A stretch of DNA of 64,000 bases from Flavobacterium psychrotrophum (GCF_003403075.1 NZ_CP031557.1:682001-746000); one strand, 5' to 3'; counted from the first letter of the stretch, positions 17,253 to 26,569 are shown. The notes: generated by a model not told the origin, from the letters alone. Numbers and translations are program-made.

Positions 17253-19523
17253 TTACTTTTTAAGGATAAGCAATGATGGCGTATTGTTTAACCACGGGCT
17301 GCGCGATTCCAACAGCTTTTTCCAGCTTTCTACGCTTATTATCATCAAATCCTGGCTTTGCAGGAATTCTTTCTCCAGTTTTTTCTGGCTCAGCAGTTGT
17401 ATGTGGTTAGGTACTACCTGCTCTACACTGCGTATACTTTCTTTAATATGCGGGTTGTTTTTTACAAATCCGTCAGCATCCAGTATGGTTACCTGGCTGC
17501 CTACGTTTGCTATAAGCTTATGCGCATATTCTATAAGAAAAGCATCTTCCTCATCAAATATAGAAACGAATATCTTATCAGTACCCTTAAATTCCTTATC
17601 TACCAGTATGCCCACAGGTGTATGGGTCTTGGTAAGTATCTGCTGTGTCTTTTCGTCGAAAGGCGAATTTTCAAACAACTTTTCTTTACCGGTAAAAGTG
17701 TTCAGCAGGCTTTCAGGGTTAATGATGCGGGTTGTAAAACCAAGTATCTTACCCAGTAATGTACCCTCAAATATCGACTGGCCTATATCAATAAGCACAA
17801 GGTCAAATTCACCTTTATTGGCAACCGTAGGGATATCGCTGTCTACATCGCTGGTGGCTTTAAACAACGTCGTAACCTTTTGCCCTAATACTTCGGCTTC
17901 TGCAAGCACCGGTTTAAAGCTTTCTTTTTCGTATTCCTGAAGGTTAAAGGTGTGTATCTCGCTACTTGGTGATACGTGCATAGCGGTAACCATAGCATTG
18001 CCGTTCATTTTTGCTACAAAAGCATTTGCAAGGCGCAACAAGGTTTTACCACCATCGGGACTGTCAAAAGAAACAAGTACTTTATAACGGCTTGCCTGGC
18101 GTATCTCGGCCGGAATATAGTTTTTCTTGCGGTTAAATATAAACCCAATCAGGTCGAGCGCAGGGCCGGTCATAAATGTAGTGGCTAGTGCCATAATAAC
18201 CATCATAGAAAATACCTCAGTAGAGAGTACTCCCAGCTCAAGGCCTATGTTAAGTACTATAAGTTCCATAAGGCCACGGGTATTCATCAGGGCACCTATG
18301 GTAAGGCTGTCGCGCCAGTTTTGGCCTACAAATTTTGCGGTAATGGCGCTGCCAATAAACTTTCCGGTAACGGCTACAACAATAATAAGTCCGCAAACCT
18401 GCCACATATATGGGTCATTCAGCAAACCTATTTGTGTTTTTAACCCGGTAAACACAAAGAATAAAGGCAGTAGCATAACCTGTGCTACATCTTCTACCTT
18501 CTCTATAAAAATACTGCGGAAACGCATGTTTTCTGGCATGATGGCACCTGCCATGAAAGCCCCGAATAGTGCGTGTATTCCAATGATTTCTGTTGTGTAA
18601 GCAGAAATTAAAAGTGTAAGGAAAAATATGGCTACTACGGGTTTTGTAATGTTCTCTTTATTAGAATACAAGTCGCCAATGCGCTTAAGGAAAGGGCGCA
18701 CAACCCCAAGCATAAGGCCTACATATAGTATTGATAATCCTATGATATACAATGAACTAACAAACGATCCTGCTTTTACAATGGCAATAACGGCAGCAAG
18801 GATACACCATGCGGTAATATCATCTGCGGCGGCGCAGGTAATAACCATAGCACCTATGCGGGTGCGGTGAAGGCCACGCTCCTGAACGATGCGTGCCAGT
18901 ACAGGAAAGGCCGTAATACTCATGGCAATACCCATAAACAACCCGAATGAGCTAAAGGCAACATCGGCCGGGGCAAACTGGTCGTATATGAAATATGCTA
19001 AACCAAGCCCCATGGTAAATGGTATGATAATACTGGCGTGGCTAATAATTACAGCATCTTTAGCCTTGTTTTTTAATACGCTAAGGTCAAGCTCCATACC
19101 CACTACATACATAAAGAGTATAAGGCCTACCTGGCTAAAATATTTAAGGTTAGGTAATGATGCTGCCGGGAAAAGCATACCCGAATACTCAGGGAAATAA
19201 GTACCTACTAATGATGGCCCTAATACAATACCGGCTATCATTTCGCCTACTACTGATGGTTGCCCAATTTTGCGGCATATCCAACCAAAAAGGCGGGCTA
19301 CAAATAAAATGGTAATAATCTGCACGAGCAGTAATGCCAATGGGTCGCCCAAATTGTGGTACATTGAATTGATAAAATCCTGCCACTGGCCACGGCCCAT
19401 GCCTGCTCCTTTTATGGTGCGTCCTGCTTCGAGGGTCTTTCCGTTTTTAAGCGCCATGTAAATAAGCGCCGAAAAAAGGGCGATGACAACCACGTAAAAA
19501 ATACTGTTTCTAAATTTTTTCAT
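17253..19523 (-). CDS. CPA2 family cation/proton antiporter
   Basis: The 756-residue protein has an N-terminal membrane helix, then about 12 membrane segments of the Na+/H+ exchanger domain (KefB/NhaS3-like, CPA2), with signature pieces GRKIGQPSVVGEMIAGIVLGPS-like near 86-105 and ACAADDITAWCILA around 230-245 containing the Asp pair expected for ion exchange. The last 280 residues are hydrophilic and look like two universal-stress-like alpha/beta modules (YKVLVSFDSPDGGKTLLRLA), not a TrkA-N domain. It probably sets cytoplasmic pH or K+/Na+. It is followed directly by a small exported protein. Confidence 0.93.
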   Translation of the reverse strand: MKKFRNSIFYVVVIALFSALIYMALKNGKTLEAGRTIKGAGMGRGQWQDFINSMYHNLGDPLALLLVQIITILFVARLFGWICRKIGQPSVVGEMIAGIVLGPSLVGTYFPEYSGMLFPAASLPNLKYFSQVGLILFMYVVGMELDLSVLKNKAKDAVIISHASIIIPFTMGLGLAYFIYDQFAPADVAFSSFGLFMGIAMSITAFPVLARIVQERGLHRTRIGAMVITCAAADDITAWCILAAVIAIVKAGSFVSSLYIIGLSILYVGLMLGVVRPFLKRIGDLYSNKENITKPVVAIFFLTLLISAYTTEIIGIHALFGAFMAGAIMPENMRFRSIFIEKVEDVAQVMLLPLFFVFTGLKTQIGLLNDPYMWQVCGLIIVVAVTGKFIGSAITAKFVGQNWRDSLTIGALMNTRGLMELIVLNIGLELGVLSTEVFSMMVIMALATTFMTGPALDLIGFIFNRKKNYIPAEIRQASRYKVLVSFDSPDGGKTLLRLANAFVAKMNGNAMVTAMHVSPSSEIHTFNLQEYEKESFKPVLAEAEVLGQKVTTLFKATSDVDSDIPTVANKGEFDLVLIDIGQSIFEGTLLGKILGFTTRIINPESLLNTFTGKEKLFENSPFDEKTQQILTKTHTPVGILVDKEFKGTDKIFVSIFDEEDAFLIEYAHKLIANVGSQVTILDADGFVKNNPHIKESIRSVEQVVPNHIQLLSQKKLEKEFLQSQDLMIISVESWKKLLESRSPWLNNTPSLLILKK

Positions 19524-19661
19524 TGTAACTTCTTCTTTAAAAGCAGCACAATATTAGAACGATTTTTAATTGTGGTCTAACCGGGTAAAGGCTTTTGCGC
19601 CAAAGTAGGGTAAAATTGTAATGAAATGTGAAAACGCTGTAGTTTATGGCTTTTTAAGCCC

Positions 19662-20393
19662 TCAAACTTTTACTTTTTTAATAAAATCATTGCGGTAAAT
19701 CTCGCTTAGCGGAAACGTATAGTGGCTGCCGTCGGGTAAAAGCCTGTCGGCTGTAACAATATCATGGGCATAAAACTGCACGTGTTTTATGGCAATGATT
19801 GCTTTTTTGTTGATACGGCAAAAGTCGTTTACCGGCAGCATTTCCATCAGCTTATCAAAAGAGCAGTTCTTTGCCGTAATCTTAGTATTGTCGTTTAGCT
19901 TTAGTATTTTGTCTCGGCTGTCTACTTTGCTGGTTACTATGCAAAATATTTTATCTGTACCTATCAGCGCCTTTCCTTTATCGGTATTAAGCTGAATTTG
20001 TTTTGGCGTGGCAGGCTCTGCGGGTGCACTTACAGCCATAAGTGCGGCAACTTTGTGCACAGCATGTTGCAGTCTTTCTGCTTTTACGGGTTTTACTACA
20101 TAGTCTACAGCATCGCGGTCAAAGGCATCAACGGCAAAATTTTTATAGGCTGTGGTAAATATAATGGCTTTGCCCTTAAGCACATCAGCAACCTGCAGGC
20201 CATTCATGCCCGGCATTTCTATATCTGTAATAAGCAGGTCATACTCCAGGTTAGGGGCTTCGGCTAAAAGGGTAAGGGGGCTGTTAAATGCCTTTACAAC
20301 TTCAAGTTCGGGCATTTGCTCGCAAAGCATTTTAAGCAGGGTAAGCCCCGGCAGCTCATCATCAAGCAGTAAACATTTTATTTTTGTGTTCAA
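19662..20393 (-). CDS. LytTR family response regulator, TTG start
   Basis: The 243-residue protein has a receiver with Asp57 in LLITDIEMPG, Lys in YVVKPVK and a C-terminal LytTR domain (about 140-243). The frame begins with TTG at 20393; no in-frame ATG lies close enough upstream, and residues MNTKIKCLLLDDE need this start for an intact first beta strand. The start lies 32 bp inside the upstream kinase gene, which implies tight translational coupling. It is the third gene of a rhodanese-LytS-LytTR operon. Confidence 0.92.
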   Translation of the reverse strand: MNTKIKCLLLDDELPGLTLLKMLCEQMPELEVVKAFNSPLTLLAEAPNLEYDLLITDIEMPGMNGLQVADVLKGKAIIFTTAYKNFAVDAFDRDAVDYVVKPVKAERLQHAVHKVAALMAVSAPAEPATPKQIQLNTDKGKALIGTDKIFCIVTSKVDSRDKILKLNDNTKITAKNCSFDKLMEMLPVNDFCRINKKAIIAIKHVQFYAHDIVTADRLLPDGSHYTFPLSEIYRNDFIKKVKV

Positions 20394-21111
20394 GCAGGTT
20401 TATTTTTAGTTGTGCTACATATACATCTTCTTCGGTATAGCGATCGAGTTTAAAACAGTTGTTATACAGTATCTTAAGGCGTTGTTCCAGGGTAGAAGAT
20501 CCCAGGCCGCTGTGTTCTTTTAAGAAAGCCGACTTAGGTGATATCTTATTGTGTACTGTTATAGAGAAGATGTTGTCTTTAAATTCTATAATGATTGATA
20601 TAAACGCATCGGGGCTTTGCAGGTCTGCGTGCTTAAATGCGTTTTCTATCAGGTCGATGCTTATAAGTGGTGCCAGTATCTTTTGGTCATACAGCGCATC
20701 TGTTTCATCAATTTTCTTTTTGACGGAGATAGAGAATAACGGGCTCAGTTTTATTTTATTGATCTCTATAAGGTTCAGCGCAAACTCTATTTCCTCCCGG
20801 GGGCTTACAAAGCGGTTCTGGCTTTCATATAAAATATAGTCCAGCACATTACCCAGTTTATCCATCGCAAAATAGGTTTGGTAAGCATGGCTTTGTATAC
20901 TGTTTAGTATGTTCTTAAAAAGGTGTGGGTTAAGCCTCGATTCAAGCGTTTGCAGTTGTAATGTATTGGTCTTGTTTTCGAGCTCTAAAAAACGTTCTTC
21001 CAGTTCTTTCTTAATTTTTTCGGCTTTTGTAAAACGGTAGATCAGCCATGCAACAATAATTAGCAGCAGGCATATGATGCAGGCAAATATAATGTTTAAC
21101 GGAGTATTCAA
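20362..21111 (-). CDS. LytS-like histidine kinase with a single membrane anchor
   Basis: The 249-residue protein has one N-terminal membrane helix (about 5-27), a short coiled coil (AEKIKKELEERFLELENK) and a His_kinase domain: LESRLNPHLFKNILNSIQ is the H box and IDLIENAFKHADLQ the N box. No sensor domain is present, so the signal must come from a partner. The upstream gene, 3 bp away, encodes a rhodanese lipoprotein. The downstream gene is its LytTR regulator. Confidence 0.92.
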   Translation of the reverse strand: MNTPLNIIFACIICLLLIIVAWLIYRFTKAEKIKKELEERFLELENKTNTLQLQTLESRLNPHLFKNILNSIQSHAYQTYFAMDKLGNVLDYILYESQNRFVSPREEIEFALNLIEINKIKLSPLFSISVKKKIDETDALYDQKILAPLISIDLIENAFKHADLQSPDAFISIIIEFKDNIFSITVHNKISPKSAFLKEHSGLGSSTLEQRLKILYNNCFKLDRYTEEDVYVAQLKINLLEHKNKMFTA

Positions 21112-21114
21112 CGG

Positions 21115-21501
21115 TTATTGCTTTACGGGTTTACCGGCTTCTTTCCAGGCATCCATGCCGCCTTCCAGCTCTACAATATGTTTAAAGCCTTTGCTTTCTA
21201 GTGTTTCTACAGCTTCGGCACTACGGCCGCCTGCCTTGCAGTATATATATACGGTTTCATCTTTATCCAGACTGTCCAGACGGGTTATAAAGTCGTTATC
21301 ATATATATGCAGGTTTTTAGCACCGTTAAGGTGCCCTTCGCTATATTCTTTTGGGGTACGCACGTCTATAAGCTGCCCGGCATCGGCAGTCATTTCTTTT
21401 TCAAACGCTGCAGGAAGAACCTGTTCAGTACCTCTTTTTTGCTCTTTTTTGCAGGCAAAAAGCGCAGTGGCTATTACCAGCGCAGTAAACAATTTTTTCA
21501 T
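21115..21501 (-). CDS. Rhodanese-like lipoprotein
   Basis: The 128-residue protein has an SPII signal with ALFAC (Cys17) and a rhodanese domain: QLIDVRTPKEYSEGHLNGA and active-site Cys88 in CKAGGRS. It would sit in the periplasm or outer membrane. It heads an operon with a LytS-like kinase that lacks its own sensor and a LytTR regulator. This suggests, but does not prove, that the rhodanese has a role in sensing. Confidence 0.92.
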   Translation of the reverse strand: MKKLFTALVIATALFACKKEQKRGTEQVLPAAFEKEMTADAGQLIDVRTPKEYSEGHLNGAKNLHIYDNDFITRLDSLDKDETVYIYCKAGGRSAEAVETLESKGFKHIVELEGGMDAWKEAGKPVKQ

Positions 21502-21665
21502 ACACTAAATTTAATGCAAGGTAACAATTTTAGTGTAACGACAAATACCGCACAGGTTGTTGCAAAACATAAAATTGTAAGTATTTTGTAATATGTAGTA
21601 ACGCCTGTGTTTTTAGAAATACATTAATTTGTACCTTAATAAATTTAACCAAACGAAGCGCGACC

Positions 21666-22097
21666 ATGAAAATGCACAAGGATATTCTTGTAATAGAAGA
21701 TGATGAAGATGACAGGGATATACTGAAGGAGATATTCAGGGATCTTGGATATAAGAATAAGGTTGTCTTTTTTTCTGACAGTACAGAGGCCCTTGCATAT
21801 TTCCGCCGTCCGGAAATAGAACCTTTTATTATTATATCTGATATTAATATGCCCAAGCTGGGCGGTTTTGACCTAAGAAATATTATACTGGAGGAAGAGC
21901 TGCTGAGTGATAAAGATATACCCTACATATTTATCTCAAACGCGCAGGATGATTATTCTTTAAAACGTGCTAATAAACTATCAATACAAGGTTATATACA
22001 CAAGGGTACTGACTATAATAAGTATAAAGAGAAGATAAAGAATCTTGTTGATTACTGGCGGGAGAACATTAATACATTCTCAAGTAAAAAAGTATAA
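21666..22097 (+). CDS. Single-domain CheY-like response regulator
   Basis: The 143-residue protein is a receiver alone: acidic cluster VIEDDEDDRD, phospho-acceptor Asp59 in IIISDINMPKLGG, and Lys in YIHKGTDYN, where Gly replaces the usual Pro after Lys. The EDDEDDR pattern is typical of receivers that pass phosphate between kinases (Rcp1-like). No kinase gene is adjacent. It has no output domain, so it acts by protein contact. Confidence 0.92.
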   Translation: MKMHKDILVIEDDEDDRDILKEIFRDLGYKNKVVFFSDSTEALAYFRRPEIEPFIIISDINMPKLGGFDLRNIILEEELLSDKDIPYIFISNAQDDYSLKRANKLSIQGYIHKGTDYNKYKEKIKNLVDYWRENINTFSSKKV

Positions 22098-22101
22098 AAA
22101 A

Positions 22102-22122
22102 ACAGCCGCATTCAGCGGCTGT
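22102..22122. terminator. Bidirectional terminator
   Basis: A perfect 8-bp stem (ACAGCCGC / GCGGCTGT) with a 5-nt loop and T runs on both strands separates the receiver gene from the convergent hydrolase gene. Confidence 0.9.
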
Positions 22123-22124
22123 TT

Positions 22125-22916
22125 TTAGTTATGTCTCAGGATGTCGAGCCAGGATATAATATAATCTGCTTCATCATGCCAGGAGGGCAGCCCCAGTACA
22201 AAGTGGTTTTTGCCGTTAAACTCCTTATAGTCTGTTACAGAGTGGTCTTTGTTGTATTTAGCGTAATTTTCGTAGTTGAGCGAATTTGGCGTTATATGAT
22301 CTGTAGTGCCTGTAATAAACAACAGGGGAGGGTGTATTTTATCAAAATCTACCTTTGCAGCATCACTCAGCCCATCGCGCAGCACACGTTTAGACTCCGG
22401 TATGCAGTAGGTTTCATAGCTAATTACCTGGTCTTCGTTTGTCATGCCGTTTGTAAAACTGTATTTCCACTCGTTAAGGCTCATAAGATGTGTTTTACTT
22501 GTTGAGCTTAGAATACCAAGAGGTTTCCATACTGATTTAAGGAATGACCACTCAAAAGAGAATACACCTTTTGGCGGAACGCTGTGTATGGCAATACCTG
22601 CGGCAACAAGATCGCGGTTTACCAGTATTTGTGCTATAAGCCCGCCTAATGAATGCCCTATGACTATAGGCTTTTCCGGCAGGGCTGCAATAATTTTTAT
22701 ATAATGGTCAGTCAGTTCCTTAAGGGTTAATTTTGCTAAAGCAGTATCATTTGGCTGCCTGTTCCTGAGCTCCTGTACAGGCGCATCTTTATGAGGCCAT
22801 GGCGGTGCAGTAGTAGTATATCCTTTGCTTTCAAAATAGGTTTTCCATGCATCCCAAACATTATGGGATACAAAGGCACCTGTTATGAATACAATTGTTT
22901 TTGGTATTTTAATCAT
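22125..22916 (-). CDS. Alpha/beta hydrolase
   Basis: The 263-residue protein has the alpha/beta-hydrolase fold: VFITGAFVSHNVWDAW is the oxyanion-side opening, GHSLGG holds the nucleophile Ser, PPLLFITGTTDHITP carries the acidic residue, and NGKNHFVLG the His. There is no signal peptide. It is downstream of a small acetyltransferase and a pirin gene in the same direction. The substrate is unknown. Confidence 0.9.
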   Translation of the reverse strand: MIKIPKTIVFITGAFVSHNVWDAWKTYFESKGYTTTAPPWPHKDAPVQELRNRQPNDTALAKLTLKELTDHYIKIIAALPEKPIVIGHSLGGLIAQILVNRDLVAAGIAIHSVPPKGVFSFEWSFLKSVWKPLGILSSTSKTHLMSLNEWKYSFTNGMTNEDQVISYETYCIPESKRVLRDGLSDAAKVDFDKIHPPLLFITGTTDHITPNSLNYENYAKYNKDHSVTDYKEFNGKNHFVLGLPSWHDEADYIISWLDILRHN

Positions 22917-22946
22917 TTCTATTTATCTGGGGGGTAGTATATATCG

Positions 22947-23228
22947 TTACGCCGTTGCGAGTACGTCGTGCAATTCGGGTTTGCGGTCAAACATTTTTTT
23001 TGCAAACGGGCATTGTGGTATTATTTTCAGGTTTTTTTCGCGTGCAAATGCCACAGCCCTGTCCAGAAGTTTGGTGCCGACTCCTTTGAATTCCGGATTG
23101 CCTATGGTGTGCTCTATAGTAAAAGTGCCTTCATCATCCCAGATGTAGGACATGATACCTGCTTCTACTTTTCCTTCAACAGCCTTAAAAGTACCTTTAA
23201 CGCCGTTATCTATCTGTATAATTTCCAT
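22947..23228 (-). CDS. YjdJ-type small GNAT acetyltransferase
   Basis: The 93-residue protein matches the short N-acetyltransferase subgroup: AGIMSYIWDDEGTFTIEHT, then NPEFKGVGTKLLDRAVAFAR (acetyl-CoA loop as KGVGTKL) and KIIPQCPFAKKMFDRKPE near the end. These proteins have a reduced GNAT core and a conserved Cys in QCPFAK. It lies 3 bp after the pirin gene and before the hydrolase gene. The target is unknown. Confidence 0.88.
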   Translation of the reverse strand: MEIIQIDNGVKGTFKAVEGKVEAGIMSYIWDDEGTFTIEHTIGNPEFKGVGTKLLDRAVAFAREKNLKIIPQCPFAKKMFDRKPELHDVLATA

Positions 23229-23231
23229 ACA

Positions 23232-24128
23232 TTATTTTTTGGTTGTAAAATTCGGGTTGGGTTCCGGTAGTGGTACAAAACCGGTTTCGCCCGGTATCTT
23301 AGGAAACTCCTGTGCTGTCCATCGCTCTTTAGCCTCTTCAATAAGCTGCGGGTCGCTCGATACAAAATTCCAGTAAATATGACGTGGCTCTTCAAAAGGC
23401 TCGCCGCCAAAAATATAAACGGTAGTATTTGCATCCATGGTAAACTCGCACAGCGAACTGTCTTTAGCCACAAGTAGCTGTTTAGGCCCAAAGGTATGCC
23501 CTTCGCCCTCTATACTGCCTTCGAGTATATAGAGCCCACTTTCGCCATACAGGCCACTACCCAGCGTTACTTTTTGTCTTGAGGTGCTTTTTACTTCAAT
23601 AAAATATAGCGGACTGAATACCGGCACGGGCGATTTTTTGCCGAATGCCTCGCCTGCTATCAATTTTAGGGTAATGCCATCCTGTTCCCATTGCGGTAGT
23701 TCATCTTCGGTAACGTGGGCAAACTGGGGTTCCATCTGCTCAAGGTGTTTGGGCAATGCCACCCATATTTGCAGGCCATGCAGGTATTTGTCTGTGGTCC
23801 TTAGCCTTTCAGGCGTACGTTCAGAATGCACAATGCCTTTGCCCGATGTCATCCAGTTTACCTGTCCGGGAGTAATTTCCAGGGCGGTACCCAAACTGTC
23901 GCGGTGCATAATGGCACCTTCAAAAAGATAGGTAAGTGTAGAAAGGCCAATATGCGGGTGCGGACCCACATCAAGATTTTCGTGGTCGCTAAGCGCGGCA
24001 GGCCCCATATGGTCTATAAATGCGAACGGACCCACCGTGCGCTTTTCGCGAAAGGGCAACAGCCTGCCTACAAAAAAGTTTCCAATGTTTGCAGGGCGTT
24101 CCTCTATTATCAGGTTAATGTTAGACAT
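23232..24128 (-). CDS. Pirin family bicupin protein
   Basis: The 298-residue protein is a pirin: PFAFIDHMGPA, then DVGPHPHIGLSTLTYLFEG with the metal-binding His residues, and HSERTPERL. The C-terminal cupin (PVPVFSPLYFIEVK) follows. Bacterial pirins (YhhW-like) are iron proteins, some with quercetinase activity. It is the first gene of a unit with the GNAT and the hydrolase, and lies next to a ring-cleaving dioxygenase gene, which fits aromatic or quinone detoxification. Confidence 0.94.
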   Translation of the reverse strand: MSNINLIIEERPANIGNFFVGRLLPFREKRTVGPFAFIDHMGPAALSDHENLDVGPHPHIGLSTLTYLFEGAIMHRDSLGTALEITPGQVNWMTSGKGIVHSERTPERLRTTDKYLHGLQIWVALPKHLEQMEPQFAHVTEDELPQWEQDGITLKLIAGEAFGKKSPVPVFSPLYFIEVKSTSRQKVTLGSGLYGESGLYILEGSIEGEGHTFGPKQLLVAKDSSLCEFTMDANTTVYIFGGEPFEEPRHIYWNFVSSDPQLIEEAKERWTAQEFPKIPGETGFVPLPEPNPNFTTKK

Positions 24129-24293
24129 TTTTCAATATGCTATTTTGAGTGTTAATTTACAAATAATCCTTAAATTATTTAGATGTTATATGTTAAATCC
24201 TCAAATGCAGATAAACAATTGTAAATTGATCGTTGAATTACGCGGCAGAAAAACGTAGTTATTAGCTTGTTAAATAAAATTAAAGGACAAAAA

Positions 24294-24316
24294 ATACCCG
24301 CCAATTAAGCGGGTAT
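24294..24316 (-). terminator. Terminator of the dioxygenase gene
   Basis: A perfect 8-bp stem (ATACCCGC / GCGGGTAT), a 7-nt loop and T-rich DNA on the minus strand lie just past the stop. Confidence 0.88.
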
Positions 24317-24323
24317 CCTTTAT

Positions 24324-25259
24324 TTAGTTAAGCGGTGCAAGATGCGCCTCAATTTCTTCCCTTCTCGATTCGTATTGGGCAGGTAACTTAAGTCCCTTGC
24401 CTAAATCTTCAAGCTTTTCATCTACGGTAAAGCCCGGATTATCAGTAGCGATTTCGAATAATACGCCTCCCGGTTCCCTGAAGTACAGGCTGTGGAAATA
24501 ATTGCGGTCTATTTGCGGCGTAATTTGTAAGCCACTGGCCGCTACTTTTTCACGGAAGTGCATCAGTATCTCGTCATTTTTAACCCTGAAAGCTACATGG
24601 TGTACAGTGCCGTTTGCAACATGGCCGCGTTTTTCATCTTTCAATTCTACAAGGTCTACAATGGCTGCGGCATTTACGGTATCTGTTGTGTAGCGGTAAC
24701 GGTTAGATTCCTGTCCGGCAAGTTTATAGCCAAAGATATCTGTAAGTACGCCTGCTGTGCCTGTAATATCATTTAGCGTAATGGTAACGTTATGAAAGCC
24801 CCTTGTGGCAATATCTGCCTTAACCTCGTCAGTCTCCCACGGTTTACGGTCGTCTGTTTCTACCTCATAAAGCTCCAGTTTCAACCCATCCGGATCAAGG
24901 AAGGTAAGGTAGCGTTGGCCAAACTTTTCGGCAGGTTTATTATAGATAACATTATATTTCTCAAAACGTGCTACCCATTTTTCAAGACTGCCTTTTGGTA
25001 CAGAGTACCCTATTTCTGTAGCCATGCCACTGCCACGCCTGCCCTGTGGAATCGCATCGCCCCACGGAAAGAATGTAAGTATGGTACCTGCGCTGCCTAT
25101 CTCATCGCCAAAGTAAAAATGGTAGGTGCCCGGATCGTCAAAATTCACTGTTTTTTTGATGAAGCGAAGGCCTAATATGTTGCTGTAAAAATTAAAATTG
25201 CGTTTTGCATCGCCTGCTATTGCAGTAATGTGGTGGATGCCTAAAATTGTATTTTCCAT
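24324..25259 (-). CDS. Ring-cleaving dioxygenase of the VOC superfamily (MhqO-like)
   Basis: The 311-residue protein is built of two vicinal-oxygen-chelate halves. The metal ligands are seen as GIHHITAIAGD at the N-terminus, TVHHVAFRV around residue 217, and the Glu in REPGGVLFEIATDNPG. This layout matches MhqO/MhqA-type enzymes of Bacillus that respond to methylhydroquinone and catechol stress. It is alone before its terminator; a degenerate receiver and a Crp-like regulator lie upstream. Confidence 0.92.
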   Translation of the reverse strand: MENTILGIHHITAIAGDAKRNFNFYSNILGLRFIKKTVNFDDPGTYHFYFGDEIGSAGTILTFFPWGDAIPQGRRGSGMATEIGYSVPKGSLEKWVARFEKYNVIYNKPAEKFGQRYLTFLDPDGLKLELYEVETDDRKPWETDEVKADIATRGFHNVTITLNDITGTAGVLTDIFGYKLAGQESNRYRYTTDTVNAAAIVDLVELKDEKRGHVANGTVHHVAFRVKNDEILMHFREKVAASGLQITPQIDRNYFHSLYFREPGGVLFEIATDNPGFTVDEKLEDLGKGLKLPAQYESRREEIEAHLAPLN

Positions 25260-25345
25260 GATGATGTTATTTTTGTTATTTGATAGTGTAAAGGTATAAC
25301 CTGTTTGTTTTTAAAACATTGAACTAAGACAAGAAGTGAAAATTG

Positions 25346-25657
25346 CTAAGTGTTGCTATTTAGTGCCATATATATTTCACTCTTTAGCAGGCCGCTACCG
25401 CCGCCATAATGTTGTACTATTTTAGCTGCAGGATTATATTCTGCAAAAAAACTGCGGAGTTCTGATTCTTCCTCTTTACTAATGCCATTACCCAGTAGCA
25501 CAATGGTAATATTGTGTGCTTTAAAAAGTGCCTGAGCCTCATGATCAAGTGTGGTGCATAGCCCGTGCCATTCATCGTTATTGTTGAGCAGCCGGTTAAC
25601 CGTTTCAGTAATTTCAGGATGCCTGCCTATATAAAGTATGTTTATCTTGCCTGTCAT
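25346..25657 (-). CDS. Degenerate receiver-like protein
   Basis: The 103-residue protein follows a receiver pattern: beta1 INILYIGRHPEI, beta3 NITIVLLGNGIS and beta4 AAKIVQHYGGGSGLL. The acidic pair, the phospho-acceptor Asp and the Lys-Pro are all missing (beta3 ends GNG where Asp is expected). It therefore cannot be phosphorylated in the usual way. It may act by constitutive contact or bind a ligand. It lies between the dioxygenase gene and a divergent Crp-like regulator. The assignment is by pattern only. Confidence 0.65.
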   Translation of the reverse strand: MTGKINILYIGRHPEITETVNRLLNNNDEWHGLCTTLDHEAQALFKAHNITIVLLGNGISKEEESELRSFFAEYNPAAKIVQHYGGGSGLLKSEIYMALNSNT

Positions 25658-25777
25658 GATATTCCGGTTTATTGTTATGCAAAATTGCGCAATCTAAAAT
25701 GCCTGCGCATTGAACTGGGATAAGAAAACAAAGTGCATACTATTTTTTAATACACGCCAAGATGCTATATTTACACT

Positions 25778-26347
25778 ATGGTTGATGACTTTATAACATA
25801 CCTGCAAAACAAGTTTACCTTAACCGATGAGGAAATTGTAATAATAAAAGGTGTATGCCGGCTTAAAAAACTGCGCAAACGCCAGTATTTATTACAGGAA
25901 GGCGATATGTGGCGTTATAATGCCTTTGTAACGTCTGGCCTTTTGCGTACCTATAGGGTAGATGATAGAGGACAGGAACACATTATACAGTTTTCATCTG
26001 AAAACTGGTGGACCGGCGACCGCTACAGTTATGTATATGATGCACCGGCGCGCAGTAACATTGAAGCACTTGAAGATACCGAAGTAGTTATTATATCCAA
26101 AGGAGATTTTGAAATGCTGTACCGTGCTGTGCCAAATTTTAGCGATTTTATGCATGTATTGGTAGAGCGGAGTTTTATAGCATCTCAGGAACGTATACAT
26201 GCCGGTATAAGCCTTAGTGCCGAAGAAAAATATCATGATTTTATAAAAACCTATCCTTCACTCGTTAGCCGTGTGCCCCAGCACATGATTGCTTCTTTCC
26301 TGGGGTTAAAACCAGAAACCCTGAGCCGTATACGCGCTAAGAAATAA
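25778..26347 (+). CDS. Crp/Fnr family transcriptional regulator
   Basis: The 189-residue protein has an N-terminal cyclic-nucleotide-binding-like barrel (QYLLQEGDMWRYNAFVTSGLLRTY split across 38-60) and a C-terminal HTH (VPQHMIASFLGLKPETLSRIR). The residues that bind cAMP in Crp are not conserved, and there is no Cys cluster as in Fnr. The group is abundant in Bacteroidota with unknown ligands. It is divergent from the degenerate receiver/dioxygenase genes and upstream of an SDR gene. Confidence 0.92.
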   Translation: MVDDFITYLQNKFTLTDEEIVIIKGVCRLKKLRKRQYLLQEGDMWRYNAFVTSGLLRTYRVDDRGQEHIIQFSSENWWTGDRYSYVYDAPARSNIEALEDTEVVIISKGDFEMLYRAVPNFSDFMHVLVERSFIASQERIHAGISLSAEEKYHDFIKTYPSLVSRVPQHMIASFLGLKPETLSRIRAKK

Positions 26348-26439
26348 TTGTTGAGAGCCTTAATATGCGCCGGTATTAGTTCTCAGGCCAGCTTAAAATA
26401 GGGTAATAAAACAACCTAATTATCTGTTAATCCGGTTTC

Positions 26440-26478
26440 ATTGATAAATGTCAAGAGTTTTTTCTGCGTTTTATCAAT
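26440..26478. promoter_or_regulatory. Inverted repeat upstream of the SDR gene
   Basis: Arms ATTGATAAA (26440-26448) and TTTATCAAT (26470-26478) are perfect inverted copies with a 21-nt spacer. The location, 92 bp before the SDR ATG, fits an operator, possibly for the upstream Crp-like protein. No evidence beyond symmetry. Confidence 0.45.
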
Positions 26479-26569
26479 GGATTAAGGTCTGTACCTGTTG
26501 CAACTTTGTAACATCAAAACCAAGAGATGGTTTTGCAAAAAAACAAGTTCAATTTTAATAGATTTTATC

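Noticed and set aside
26440..26478. FNR/Crp box upstream of the SDR gene
   Set aside because: The TTGAT and ATCAA half-sites are present, but the spacing is far longer than the 4 nt of an FNR box, so I list it only as an inverted repeat.
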